Assembly (NCBI GenBank): GCA_034231615.1
Contig: CM067309.1
Coordinates: forward strand, 30,335,860 to 30,399,859
Reading direction: 5' to 3'
Source: Meghimatium bilineatum
Taxonomy: Eukaryota > Mollusca > Gastropoda > Stylommatophora > Philomycidae
DNA: 64,000 nt
Shown here piece by piece: positions 11,401 to 26,400 of the stretch. Every line of letters begins with the position of its first letter. The stretch's first letter is position 1. A model generated the notes under the pieces. That model made no database searches. It had not been told where the DNA came from and saw only the letters and a program-made list of their open reading frames with translations. The translations under genes were made by a program, and so were the position numbers.

Positions 11401-14400
11401 AGTTTTGAGAGCTTTCAGTACAGAGTTTATGAGAGCTTTCAGTGCAGAGTTTATGAGAGCTTTCAGTGCAGAGTTTATGAGAGCTTTCAGTGCAGAGTTT
11501 ATGAGAGCTTTCAGTGCAGAGTTTATGAGAGCTTTCAGTACAGAGTTTATGAGAGCTTTCAGTACAGAGTTTATGAGAGCTTTCAGTGCAGAGTTTATGA
11601 GAGCTTTCAGTACAGAGTTTATGAGAGCTTTCAGTGCAGAGTTTATGAGAGCTTTCAGTGCAGAGTCTATGAGAGCTTTCAGTACAGAGTTTATGAGAGC
11701 TTTCAGTGCAGAGTTTATGAGAGCTTTCAGTGCAGAGTCTATGAGAGCTTTCAGTGCAGAGTTTAAGAGAGCTTTCAGACACAAGAGAAATTGCAGTTGT
11801 GGCAATAGATCTAGAAGATGCGTACAACAGTCAACTGCAGTCATCTACTTGAACTATTAAGGGAGCACAATATTCATCTATGTATAGTCTGTTGGATTGC
11901 AAATATGCTCATGTGTAGAAAAGTTTCTTTGAGTTTCGGATCCTTGACCTCAAATCAGAATAATTAATAACACCTGGTTTTCCACAGGTATCCTCCATAT
12001 CTCTTGTGCTTTTCAATATGTACCCATAAAAATAGCACAATTTTAAACTTCAGCACAAGGTGTTATTTACAATATGACATTTGGTTAGGTAGATTCAGAA
12101 CTTATATCATGGTGGTACACCAGTGCTTCAAGCTATCCAGTCTGGAAAACTAACAGGCTTGAAAAAAACTACTCAGTGAATTGTCTTACCAGTATAGGGT
12201 AACCATGCAGTGGATACCCTCTCACTGTGGAATAACAGGAAATGAAAAAGCAGACCAACTAGTTAAGGAAGGTGCTGCCGAAGACCAACCAGGTATACCA
12301 ATCATCTACCATCAGAAAAAAAACAGATGATCAAGTCAATAAGAAAGCCACAAACACCAACACAAGATGACTATCACATTATGAACAGATCAGAACAAGT
12401 TGTAATTCTACGTCTCAGAACAGAACACAACCGACTCTGCAGTCACATGTATACAAAGTTCAAGATTTGCAACACAGCCATGTGTACATGTGGACAGGCA
12501 GCACAGAGTGCCAAACATATACTTCAAGAGTGCTCTGAGCATGAAACGTTGAGGCAGACATATTGGCCAGAGGAAACAACACTGGAATCAAAACTCTATG
12601 GAACACTGTATGAACTACAAAAGACAGTGAGTTTTATTCAGGAGACATAATTACAGATATAGAAATGTTTCAAGTGAAAGAAGAAGAAGAAGAAAATGGT
12701 AGTACACAATAAATTAGACCAACTATAATTATGGTGCATTATGGTACTGTTGTTAATCCCTGGATGGTAAAGGTCGTTTTCTCCCTGAATAACAAGCTAG
12801 TCACAGACACTCAGTTGCGTGGTCTACATTATCAATAGGCAACATGACCTAAGATGTCTTGGGAGAACTGTCGACAGAAGTCTCTTATTTAGCAAACATA
12901 TTGACAACTTGCGTTAGAAAACAAGGAGGTAGATTATAGTGCTATCTAGGTCACGGCAGCTGCAAGCATGCAGCAATAACTTTTTCTGCTACTACAGACA
13001 TTGATAGGGACCTCCGTCTATTTACATTGTCACGTCGTCATCATCAGGTGCCATGCTAGCTGGCGTAGGCGGTCATGGCTCACCACAGCTCTCTGTCCAC
13101 AGTATTATGTATCAAAGTCGTTGTTGTTTCCTTGCCTTGCCAGGTTGTCAAACTAATATTTTCTCATGTTGTCGCCCTTTGTCTCTGTTGCTTTCAATTT
13201 TGCCTGTTGTGACTATAAGCCTTCCTGTCTCATGAAGTGGCCAAAAAAAGAAGATTGCCTTTTTCTTATATTGTTGATTAAGGTCTGTTTCACATTTGAC
13301 TCTTTCAACACCTCTACATTAGTTTTTCTGGCTGTCCACTAAAACTCAGTGAGAATGAATGGTTGCATTGTTTCAAATCAGTGTTAAAATTGATAATGAA
13401 TGGTTGCATTGTCTCAAATCGGTGCTAAAAATGATAATGAATGGTTACAATGTCTTAACCTTTAGCAAGCCAGATTTAAAAAATACGAAACGTCTCCCTG
13501 CCACCGGATTCTTTTTTGAAAATTTGCGTTATTGATGGTGACTGTTTTGAAAATGTGATAATTTTTTGGTTGTTAGAGATATTTAAATAATATTTGCACA
13601 TATAAATAAAGAATTGAATTATGCATATATTGGTGTAATTTATGTACGTGTGTGTGTGATACCAGACGTATGAGAAAGAGGTAAAGACGTTTTTCACAAA
13701 AAACATATATTTTATAACAAATAAAGAGGGAAAAAATAAGTAAAAAAAATAACTTACCTTACATATCGAATTCCTTGGCAACCCCGTAAACTAAATCACG
13801 CAAATCTGTTGTATTTATGTTCTTTCACTGCGAAATTATCAAAATATAGCCAGGGGAACTGTATAAAACATGTAGATTTGCAGTAAAATAGTTCTTTGAG
13901 CTTAGGCCTAGAGTTATTTTTTCTGCCACTTCAACAGAATCGATATCAAACGTACAAGTCCCCAAACCAACATGGCATTCTGTATATTCACTGCTGTGAA
14001 ACTAAATAACCTAATAATTCATGATTCAAGTCACGATTCAATGTTATTTTATTCGAAATACGATGAAATAAAGGTCTATAAAACCGATCCACCATCATGG
14101 CATCATACCGGTGTGCAGATGTGGTCAGATTAATTGCTCTTAAACGTTTACGAATAGCTAGCCATCCTCAACAACGATCATTTCGGAAGTGGGGGATGTA
14201 CTGGCTTCGATTGCGCATGTCCCCAGCTATGTGCACGGACTGTAGCACGTGTAAATCTCACGATATTCTCGTTGGGTGGGACAGGCTGCCAACAGCGTGC
14301 GCCGCCATTTTGTTTTTCGGCGGCTGGGGTTGATATAGGCTTGGTGAAGGTTAAATCAGTGTTAAAAATGATAATGAATGGTTACAATGTCTTAAATCAG

Positions 14401-17400
14401 TGTTAAAAATGATAATGAATGATTGCATTGTCTCAAATTGGTGTTAAAATTGATAATGAATGGTTGCATTGTCTCAAATCGGTGTTAAAATTGATAATTA
14501 ATGGTTGCATTGTCTCAAATCGGTGTTAAAATTGATAATTAATGGTTGCATTGTCTCAAATCGGTGTTAAAATTGATAATGAATGGTTGCATTGTCTCAA
14601 ATTGGTGTTAAAATTGATAATGAATGGTTGCATTGTCTCAAATCAGTGTTAAAATTGATAATGAATGGTTGCATTGTCTCAAATCAGTGTTACAATTGAT
14701 AATGAATGGTTGCATTGTCTCAAATCGGTGTTAAAAATGATATGAATGGTTGCATTGTCTCAAATCGGTTTTAAAATTGATAATGAATGGTTGCATTGTC
14801 TCAAATCGGTGTTAAAATTGATAATGAATGGTTGCATTGTCTCAAATTGGTGTTAAAATTGATAATGAATGGTTGCATTGTCTCAAATCAGTGTTAAAAT
14901 TGATAATGAATGGTTGCATTGTCTCAAATCGGTGTTAAAAATGATATGAATGGTTGCATTGTCTCAAATCGGTTTTAAAATTGATAATGAATGGTTGCAT
15001 TGTCTCAAATCGGTGTTAAAATTGATATGAATGGTTGCATTGTCTCAAATCGGTGTTAAAATTGATAATGAATGGGTCCTTTGTCTCAAATCGGTGTTAA
15101 AATTGATAATGAATGGTTGCATTGTCTCAAATCGGTGTTATAAATGATATGAATGGTTGCATTGTCTCAAATCGGTGTTAAAAATATGAATGGTTGCATT
15201 GTCTCAAATCGGTGTTAAAAATATTAATGGTTGCATTAGCTCAAATCGGTGTTAAAAATGATAATGAATGGTTACAACGTCTTAAATCGGTGTTAAAAAC
15301 CACATATGTGTTCCAAGAACCAAAATTGTATCTCTTGTCCAAAAATTGGTCTCTTATCCAAATGCTTTTCTACATATTGATATTTTATGTATTTTACATA
15401 TCTCACCAGCAAAATAAAAGGTTTTTTTTAACATATTGCCCCCAAATGTCAATAATAATTATATTACAGGGATGCATCGATTTTTAAGGATGTAGTAGCC
15501 AGGATGTGATATATTTAGTGATACAGTCATTACTTTGTAGTATTTCTGCAACATCATTTGCAGTTTCCAAACTCATCAGAATGGTAGAGGGTAGAGATAC
15601 ATGAAGATCTTTCTGCACCAAATTTCTAAATGTGACACCCCTGTGACCCTGATGGGTTATGGATTTTATTATTATTATTATTATAACGAGTAACAATTAT
15701 TAAAAGATAGTCACTAGGAGTATATACTTGAAATTTAAAATTTTGTCCGGGAAGTATTTTATTCATTGCACAGGTTCTTGTAGTAGCTACTGACTTTTAG
15801 TGAACAATAGTATCACCCACTGATAATGTTAGCCCTGGGATTCATCAGGAGGTTTGTAATTTCCTTATATGTGTGCATGATTAATATAATTGTGTTTATA
15901 AATGTATTTGGGCAAGCTTAGTTATTTCATTGTGTTTATTTAAATATCTGATCCTTCAGTTATGTCATATATTGTACTCCTGCAGACATTGGCTGTTTTG
16001 ATCGCTATCATTGTGCTCATGCTGCTGGTGTGCATTCTGTTGCATTGCCCTGGCTTAATGCAGTGGATCAGTATCTTATGGGTAAGTTCATTTATTATAT
16101 TCCTATCATAAATGTATGTGACAGAATGTTATATAGCTTCTGACGGTTTGAAACATGCTTAAATGGTATAATGATCATCAGGCCATTTCCTATTTATTTT
16201 AATTATGCTCTGTGAGTAAGGGGAGCTATGGGTACAATCTACAGAAAACACAGAATATGCTCAGCAGAATTTCTTGTCCATAAAACCACAAGAAGAAAAT
16301 TGTGACCAATGAAAACAGCTCTAGCGACAATCTCTACGTCCTGGTTTTAGCACTGGTGATCACAGTGCAGTTTATTGAAAAAATCCATATCTGCGGATGA
16401 GACTCTGACGAATAAAGATGATGAATGGAAACCAGATTATACAGAAATTGTTAACTGTCATCAATTTTTACCAGAGTAAAACAATATGATATGAAATTCT
16501 GTGATAAATTATAGTTATGTCCTTGACTATGAGTTTATCGATGACTAATAAGCCCAATTCTGATCACACATCTCTTCTTACAGTTCGGGCATGGGATATC
16601 CACTGTAGATGGTTTTTGGTCTACCAGTGACTTTCTAGCTAATCTCCGTTGTTGAGCTGTTGCATTTGTCCTCTTTTCATAAGATGTGCCTTTTTTTACT
16701 ATAGAGCGCTGTGTAACTCTATTTTGTGCAAGTTCTTTCTATGTGGTTTATTTCAAAGGCGTATAGTGAGTTATTTAACGAGTCCTTCCTCAATAATTTA
16801 ATACAAGTAAATATAAGTAGGAAGCCAGAGGACAATTTTTAAAAAATTCTTGAGACTAACGGGAATTGAACCAGTCCGTTCAACAAACTGTTTAACGGAC
16901 TGGTTAGTCCGTTCAACAAACTGTTGAACGGACTGGTTCAATTCCCATTAGTCTCAATAATTTAATGAACTTAGCGCTTATTTTGGCCACCCTGAGAACA
17001 TATGCTCTTCTGCAACTCACCACAGAGAAGAATCTTTGGCAGGTGGTAATCTGGCATACATTACCAGATGACCTGACCAACAAGTCCGTGTCTGCATCAG
17101 AATAGTGTCAATATCATGGATGTGAAAATGATTTGCACTGGGGATTTTGATTTAAGTGAGGAAGAGTTGTAAATATGTCACTACACTGTGATGTTCCTGC
17201 TTAATATTCACTTTGTCAGCTGCTGTTTTAAGACATTTGATTTCCCAACTATTCACAGTAGTTTGGTCACAGCAGCTGTTTTTTTTTAAGATATTTGATT
17301 TCCCACCTATTCACAGTAGTTTGGTCACAGCTGCTGTTTTAAGACATTTGATTTCCCACCTATTCACAGTAGTTTGGTCACAGCTGCTGTTTTAAGACAT

Positions 17401-20400
17401 TTGATTTCCCACCTATTCACAGTAGTTTGGTCACAGCTGCTGTTTTAAGACATTTGATTTCCCACCTATTCACAGTAGTTTGGTCACAGCTGCTTTTTTA
17501 AGACATTTGATTTCCCACCTATTCACAGTAGTTTGGTCACAGCTGCTGTTTTAAGACATTTGATTGCCCACCTATTCACAGTAGTTTGGTCACAGCTGCT
17601 GTTTTAAGACATTTGATTGCCCACCAATTCACAGTAGTTTGGTCACAGCTGCTGTTTTAAGACATTTGATTGCCCACCTATTCACAGTAGTTTGGTCACA
17701 GCTGCTGTTTTAAGACATTTGATTGCCCACCTATTCACAGTAGTTTGGTCACAGCTGCTGTTTTAAGACATTTGATTTCCCACCTATTCACAGTAGTTTG
17801 GTCACAGCAGCTGTTTTTTTTTAAGATATTTGATTTCCCACCTATTCACAGTAGTTTGGTCACAGCTGCTGTTTTAAGACATTTGATTGCCCACCTATTC
17901 ACAGTAGTTTGGTCACAGCTGCTGTTTTAAGACATTTGATTGCCCACCTATTCACAGTAGTTTGGTCACAGCTGCTGTTTTAAGACATTTGATTGCCCAC
18001 CTATTCACAGTAGTTTGGTCACAGCTGCTGTTTTAAGACATTTGATTTCCCACCTATTCACAGTAGTTTGGTCACAGCTGCTGTTTTAAGACATTTGATT
18101 GCCCACCTATTCACAGTAGTTTGGTCACAGCTGCTGTTTTAAGACATTTGATTGCCCACCTATTCACAGTAGTTTGGTCACAGCTGCTGTTTTAAGACAT
18201 TTGATTTCCCACCTATTCACAGTAGTTTGGTCACAGCTGCTGTTTTAAGACATTTGATTTCCCACCTATTCACAGTAGTTTGGTCAACAGTGTCACCACT
18301 ATAATTTTATTGTAAATAATGATGCAGATTTACCATATAATACAATCGTATAGTGAAATATTTATGCTATACAACTTAATCCACAGATGAATCTAAAGAG
18401 TTTAACATGCCGGAGGAGAAACAGTGTATTGTGGAACATCTGTTATGTACCAAGCCATTGTTCTCATGGTATGTGGCAGGCCCTTCTATTCTCAATTGTT
18501 TTGAACATTTTCAACAATTACATATGTATTACTTATTGTGGTATGTTATGTTTAATTCTTTGTACACAGTTCAGAGTCAACATGATTAACTTTAGTTCTT
18601 GCGTTCATTCTCATTTCACAATTCCAAATTTGTCTCTACAGTTTCAGTTCATATCTTCCATTGGCACAGGCACAGTTCCAGTGTTTACTATATTATTCAC
18701 AGTTCCAGTGTCACATAATGAGGTTTGCTATAATATTCACAGTTCCAGTGTCACATAATGAGGTTTGCTATAATATTCACAGTTCCAGTGTCACATAATT
18801 AAAAAAAACATTCAGAAAAAAATACACTCATCTGATGTGTGTCATTCCTGATAAAATTCTGAACGTCTATGCCTATTGTATTTTGTTGTTTCATAACCAA
18901 ATGTAACGTAGCTTATAAAAAAATAGTTATGTCGCTTACCTGGTCAGATCCATTATCTAGTTTAGTAACCATTGCAGCTTTTCTCAAACACTTCATTTCA
19001 CATGTAATGATTTTCCTCTGCTGGGAGAATAAAGACCATGTTTGACATTTGTCGCAGAGTATTGGTATAAAAATTGTAGATATTATCTGTCTCTTGATTT
19101 CCATCTTGATCATTGATTGAAGAAGTAATGGTGAAAGTTGGTAGGTCACTTTTAATGTAGCTGTTCTTGTGGTCTTCATTTTATAGCTCCTAATGAAGGT
19201 TAAATTCAGCGTTTACGCACTGCCGGCTTGCAAGGTCTGTCGCAGTGGGATGTTTTTCACTGAATACGTCAGGATATTCACATCTCATTCTCACCGGATG
19301 ACTCACATTTCACGCTCAAATGGAACACAAATTATAATAAATCTCACAAAAGTACTAATTCAAGCAGAAAAGTTTCAGTGTATGCCAAGTCATCCAATGA
19401 AGGAAAGATTCAAAAATCTAGCAATGGGGCGACTGAAAAGGAGCAGCTTTATCCATCAAGCTAAAAGACTCCGTAGACAACTTACAGACCTACCTGAAGT
19501 TGACAGCCCCTTATGGTCTGTACCAGAACAAACCCTGTGGAGTGAAAGCCATGGAATGCCAATATACATTCAGACCCATGTGAAAGGAATACTAAGCGAG
19601 GACGAACAGAACAGTGTGCAGCGAATGACAGTCACCCTCAGTTTCTTGGATGAGGAATATCCACAAGATATATGGGTCAGAGTGTACACAGATGGGTCAG
19701 CACAGAATGCTGTGAGGAATGGAGGTGCAGGTGTATATACAGAATATCCACACAAGCCTAGAGATACAATCAGAACACCGACAGGAAAATTCTGCAATAA
19801 TTATGATGCAGAAATCCAGGCAATTAGTGTGGCAGCTAAAAAACTGCTGAACTCCAACTCTGGCCTACAGCCTGTGGTATTCCTGACAGATGCAAGGTCA
19901 GTGCTTCAAGCTCTCCAGTCTGGAAAACTAACAGACTTGAAAAAACTACTTAGCGAATTGTCTTACCAGTACCGGGTAACCATGCAGTGGATACCCTCTC
20001 ACTGTGGAATACCAGGAAATGAAAAAGCAGACCAACTGGCTAAGGAAGGTGCTGCCGAAGACCAACCAGATATACCAATCACCTACCATCAGAAAAAAAA
20101 ACAGATGATCAAGTCAATAAGAAAGCCACAAACACCAACACTAGATGACTATCACATTATGAACAGATCAGAACAAATTATAATTCTACGTCTCAGAACA
20201 GGACACAACCGACTCCGCAGTCACATGTATACAAAGTTCAAGATTGGCAACACGGCCATGTGGCCAAGCACAGAGTGCCAAACATATACTTCAATAGTGT
20301 TCTGAGCATGAAACGCTGAAGCAGACATATTGGCCAGAGGAAACAACACTGGAATCAAAGCTCTATGGGAAACTGTATGAACTACAGAGGACAGTGAGTT

Positions 20401-23400
20401 TTATTAAGGAGACAGAATTACAGATATAGACATGTTTCAAGTGAACGAAAGAAGAAGAAGAAGAAAAATAATAAATCTATTAGAAAACACTTCCTTAGCT
20501 TACATGGGTACATGGATAATATAATTAAGCAACATCGAGACATAGAACAAATTTATTAGTGTTGTAGAGGACATGAAATTAGTATTATTAAATAAAAGTG
20601 GGAATTGTAGAATTATATTTGAATAAGAACAGGTAATGCATGTGTTGGTATTAGTAATGTTGTTTCTGTAGAATTATATTTGAATAAGAACAGGTAATGC
20701 ATGTGTTGGTATTAGTAATGTTGTTTCTGTAGAATTATATTTGAATAAGAACAGGTAATGCATGTGTTGGTATTAGTAATGTTGTTTCTGTAGAATTATA
20801 TTTGAATAAGAACAGGTAATGCATGTGTTGGTATTAGTAATGTTGTTTCTGTAGAATTATATTTGAATAAGAACAGGTAATGCATGTGTTGGTATTAGTA
20901 ATGTTGTTTCTGTAGAATTATATTTGAATAAGAACAGGTAATGCATGTGTTGGTATTAGTAATGTTGTTTCTGTAGAATTATATTTGAATAAGAACAGGT
21001 AATGCATGTGTTGGTATTAGTAATGTTGTTTCTGTAGAATTATATTTGAATAAGAACAGGTAATGCATGTGTTGGTATTAGTAATGTTGTTTCTGTAGGG
21101 TTAAAGATGATCTGCTATCATTCATGTAACAGGAATACTCCATACAATTAGCAGTATCTCACACACCTTCTGAATGTCTACCTAGAAATTTGAAGTTTCT
21201 TATTACACAGTTAATCATTATGTCATTACATTTATGTTCTGGTGTGTTTTCAAGATGGAGGAATGTTTTTCTTTCGTTCTTGGATTACTCTGTTGTTCGG
21301 TTGTGTAAACTACCAACATAAAACCTACCACTGTTTATGAACCAGAACTATAGTTATTAAATGCCCACGTACCATTCTGAATGTTAAGTGAAGTGACTTT
21401 AAATCTAACACTACTATAAGAGAGGAAAGCAAACAAACCTATATATCTTCCTTCATTAGACAGACGTTGGACTTACGTCGGCCATGTTCTCAGAATGAAC
21501 AGCCTAAGAATACCCCAGCAATCACTATATTGTGTGCCACCCGGAACAAGAAGAAGAGGGAGACCTAGAGAAACTCTACGAAGAACCATTAATAGAGAAG
21601 GCATGTCAATGAACCTAAACAACACGCAAGAATTGAAAGACCTGGCAACACAAAGACAGAAATGGAAAGCTATGGTTTCTGCCCTATGCGCCGCCTTGGA
21701 GGAACATAACATTACATTTAGGTGTTGCTATTAATAACACATCATGTAGCCTGTAGGATTAGTAATATGTAACATGATTTAAGATCATTTTGTAGATGTT
21801 TTGTCTGCTTTAATGTTTTAGATGCCATTTGTAGATATCAAAAAGAAATTTGAGTTGACACCTCTATTCCAATGTAATGTTTGTGTACAATCCATCCACA
21901 GTCCAACCTGTCCAGTGCTAGGTGTTGATGTTATCTCAGACACTATGCTCGGCCCCACCCTTCTAATACTTTCCAGTGACTATGAGTTTACAGCTTTGCC
22001 GATTGGGTAAGTATGCATATGGGGCCACAGTATAAAATGTAGTAATAGTGCAGAGCAGGGATTAGTTATGACTTTGATTAAAAACTAGCATCACAGCACA
22101 TGGGACATTCCCACAAACGATCACCTCTCCATTCTAGCAGCCATTGAAGAGTATGCAGACCAATCAAATGTTTAATATGTTATCTAAACAGTACTGCAGT
22201 GGATCCCAGGTCACTGTGGCATACCTGGAAATGAAAAAGCTGATCTCCTGGCAAGGAAAGGGGGATCACTGGAACAAATAGAAAATGATAATACGTACTA
22301 TGAAAGTAAGACCATGTTAAAAGCAGAATATAAGAAAAAGTGGAAGCAAATGCACCCAACTGTAGAACCAAATGACCCCTACCACCAAATGTCACGCAAG
22401 GAACAAACCATCATTTTCAGACTACGAACTGGTCACAACAGACTGAGAAGTCACATGTTTCGAAAGCTGAAGATATGGCCTACTGAGACGGCACTGCTTC
22501 CAGACTTGAGGGGTTCCATGGATGACCTGAAGCGAATCACACAATTCATTGAAGCTATTGGTGCTGTAACCTGATATCTGACTGAAGAACGATGAAGAAG
22601 AAGAAGATATGTTATCTTCTGATCTTTCCAGAGAGGACACACTTTCTCCCCTTATCATCACCATTTCTGTAATTCTTTGTATGTGTGTATGTGCATGTTA
22701 TCACCTTCAGCATCATCATCATCTAGTGCTGCCTCCGCAGTGAAGGTTGGCTGAAACAGACCTCCAACATACCCTGTGTCATATTTTGGTAGTGCACTAT
22801 GCTAGACTGTAACATGCTCATCTTGTGATGTTACTCTCCCACTTGTATCTCTGCCTACCTCTTTTTTGCTTCCCTTCGAGTTTACCCTCAAGTAAGGTCT
22901 TTAACAAGGTGTCATGTCTTTTCATCATCATCCAGTGCTGTCTCCGCAACGAAGGTTGGCTGCAACAGACTTCCAAAATTAGTGCCCACCTATGTGATTA
23001 TTTCCCTTAGTTATGTTTATTATTTATTAAATTAAATATATTTAGGGTTAGGATTAGTTATGTAAAACAGCTTTTCTCAGACAGCTCTTCTCATTGTTAG
23101 TTATGTAAAACATAACTAACCCTAACCCTAAGGAATATTTTAATTAATTATTGATATAATATTTAGATTAATTAATAATAAAATACGTAGGTGGCGCTAA
23201 TTGCACACACAAAAACCAAAAATGTGAGTCTTTTCATCCTTATTCTTTTTATTATAATTGTCATGCCGAAATCGGACGTGCTAGGCCTACAAGGCGCATA
23301 ACGGTGGCACAACGTAATCACGCTCCCGGCGGAAATCGCACGGATATCCGTGATGGTTACAATGGAGCGAGCGCAAAACAAACAAACAAACTTTATAATT

Positions 23401-26400
23401 GTTTCTATAATATTTGTATTAGTAGTACTCTATTTGTGTGGCACATATTTACTTATTTACAATATTGAGCACCGTATTTGTGTTACACATATCTACTTAT
23501 TTACAATATTGGGTTCCGTGTTTGTGTTACTACAGCCCACACTTGATAGCTGGATCTTCTCAATCTGTGGTAATTATGTCATTCAGTCTGTTCTGTGAAT
23601 TGTAAGGCTTCTTACTTCATACTCACTGTATCTCACCTGTTAGTATAGAGTTTTACTGTTGTTTCCACTATCTATATATGTGTCTTGTTGACATGTTTAC
23701 TGGAAATGTTGACATGTTTACTGGAAATGTTGACATGTTTACTGGAAATGCTGACATGTTTACTGGAAATGTTGACATGTTTACTGGAAATGATGACATG
23801 TTTACTGGAAATTTTGACATGTTTACTGGAAATGTTGACATGTTTACTGGAAATGTTGACATGTTTACTGGAAATGTTGACATGTTTACTGGAAATGATG
23901 ACATGTTTACTGGAAATGTTGACATGTTTACTGGAAATGTTGACATGTTTACTGGAAATGATGACATGTTTACTGGAAATGTTGACATGTTTTCTGGAAA
24001 TGTTGACATGTTTACTGGAAATGTTGACATGTTTTCAGGAAATGTTGACATGTTTTCTGATTAGTTATTGAGAATAAAGTTGACTTATGTTGTGTCATGT
24101 ATTCCTATAGGCTACAATACCGTCTGAGCTCTTTCCATCCGAGAGATGACGCAGACACAGACTCTAAGCAGTTGTCTCCATTCAAACATCACAGCAGGGA
24201 GCCTTTCAGCAAACAGGTGGAGCAGATTTTGCAAAAACGAGCATCAAACCCTTTGTTGAAGTAAGCATTTATTGGTGCAGGCAACAGTTATCTTCATTTG
24301 CCTTTGCAGGAGTAACTATATAACAGTAGTAGGTACTTGGCAGTAATAGTAGGAGCTTGGTAGCAGTAGTAGGAATTTGATGGCAGTGGTAGTTGCGTTA
24401 TATTGGTAGTAGGAGTGTGGTAGCGAAAGTAGTTGCGTAGTAGTAGGGGCGTGGTAGCGGTAATAGGAGCTTGGTAGCGCTAGTAGGGGCTTGGTAGTGA
24501 TAATAGTTGCCTAGTAGTGGTAGTGGGGGCTTGGTAGTGATAATAGTTGCCTAGTAGTGGTAGTAGTGGTTTGGTAGTGATAATAGTTGCCTAGTAGTGG
24601 TAGTAGGTGCTTAGTAGTAATAATAGTTGCCTAGTAGTGGTAGTAGGAACCTGGTAGCAATAGTAGGAGCTTGGTAGTGATAATAGTTGCCTAGTAGTGG
24701 TAGTAGGAACCTGGTAGTGGTAGTAGAAACCTGGTAGCAATAGTAGGAGCTTGGTAGTGATAATAGTTGCCCAGTAGTGGTAGTAGGAACCCGGTAGCAA
24801 TAGTAGGTGCTTAGTAGTAATAATAGTTGCCTAGTAGTGGTAGTAGTGGCTTGGTAGTGATAATAGTTGCCTAGTAGTGGTAGTAGGGGCTTGGTAGTGA
24901 TAATAGTTGCCTAGTAGTGGTAGTAGTGGCTTGGTAGTGATAATAGTTGCCTAGTAGTGGTAGTAGGTGCTTAATAGTAATAATAGTTGCCTAGTAGTGG
25001 TAGTAGGAACCTGGTAGCAATAGTAGGAGCTTGGTAGTGATAATAGTTGCCTAGTAGTGGTAGTAGGAACCTGGTAGTGGTAGTAGGAACCTGGTAGCAA
25101 TAGTAGGAGCTTGGTAACAAGTGGTAGCTTGTGACTCACAGATGTAAATGCAACTAAAAAAAGGTTATTTATTAGTGTGTCAAGTTTTTCAGCTTTCTGT
25201 GATATCTGCACCTTTCAAAACAAAACATGTTTTCAACAGCATATTTCTGGATCAGACTTTCCTTCCCACTTTGGTCCTAGCTTACTTTACTAGGATGCAG
25301 TAGTGCAGCCTGTTACAAATGTTACCAATTTGAAGGTAGAATATGGTACTGTGCAGCTTTAACAAAAATTTTCTCTGATTTCTGGATGTTCTGTAATCTC
25401 TAATGTTCTGTCATCTCTGATTCTGTGCATGATGTTATCTCACTCTATTGTTCCACATTGCCCTCTGAACTCTGTTAATGACTGAGGTAATGTCCTTGCC
25501 ATGTATTTTCTCTATATTATATTGTCATGTATTATTTTGATTTCATCTTCTGCAGATTAGCAGCATGTAGTCCAGAGAATGGAATGCATTGTGTCTTGCT
25601 TTAGTATAGCTGTGATATCTTAGCCTTCTGGCTGGACATCATCATGGCTTATCGGTCACTTTGACCCTCTCCAACTCCATCTTCTAAACCGTCTTAGTCT
25701 TCTTTTATTGACATTCTTCTTCTTTGTGTTCGTTTTCAAACTCCTGCAGATTAGCAGGATGTAGTCCGAAGAACGGAATGCATTGTGTCATGGTTTACAG
25801 CATTGCTGCGATATCTGCTCCTTTCGGCCTGACACATCTGACTACAGCATGGCTTTGGGTCACAGACCCTATTTGGGATGGGACAGCCAACTCCATCCCA
25901 TAACCTCTGTAGTCGCCTTTTACGACATGCATGGAAGGTAAACAGTGCTGGTATTCTTTGCTCCCCTTTTGTGCTCCGGCAACACACGTTTTATTGACAT
26001 TCCTAGCAGGTTGCTGTGTTACTATTCGTTGATCCCTTTTTGAAACCCATACAACACTGGGGTGTTTCATCTGTCACCTATTGTTTGTCTTCTTCATTAG
26101 TCTACCTTTTCCTTACCTTTTTCATTTATTCTCATGTTCTTTTCTCCATGTCTCCACTTCTCTATTCTGTATTTACTCTGTGATCCTGCCCTGTCTCATC
26201 CATTTATCCTATTGTCCTGTCATCTTCTTAGCCTGTGTCTTTTCAATTTGTTCTTCTATCCTGTACCTTCTCCATTTGTCCTCCTACCCGTTATCTTCCC
26301 CATTTGTCCTCCTAGCCTGTTTCTTCTGCATTTGTCCTCCTAGCCTGTTTCTTCTGCATTTGTCCTCCTAGCCTGTTTCTTCTGCATTTGTCCTCCTAGC

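Noticed and set aside
10549-11860. Long repetitive open frames on both strands ([16 protein letters not shown])
   Set aside because: Artefact of a 24-bp minisatellite; several frames are open at once and no start, splice or flanking coding signal exists.
19193-19344. N-terminal 50 codons of the 370-codon frame as part of a protein
   Set aside because: The TSD ATAATAAATCT places the LINE start at 19345. The upstream codons, including the Met, belong to flanking DNA.
21822-21901. Earlier start of NUP88 exon f using TTTTAG at 21822
   Set aside because: Joining TG of exon e to that site gives a stop codon. The acceptor at 21902 restores phase and the expected family spacing.
23040-23140. True telomere or internal telomere scar
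   Set aside because: Only two or three TTAGGG units, in inverted pairs, inside a repeat with a second copy at 51860-52060. A mobile element explains it better.
23678-24071. Repetitive 128-codon frames (DMFTGNV, MSTFPVN)
   Set aside because: 21-bp minisatellite read in several frames.
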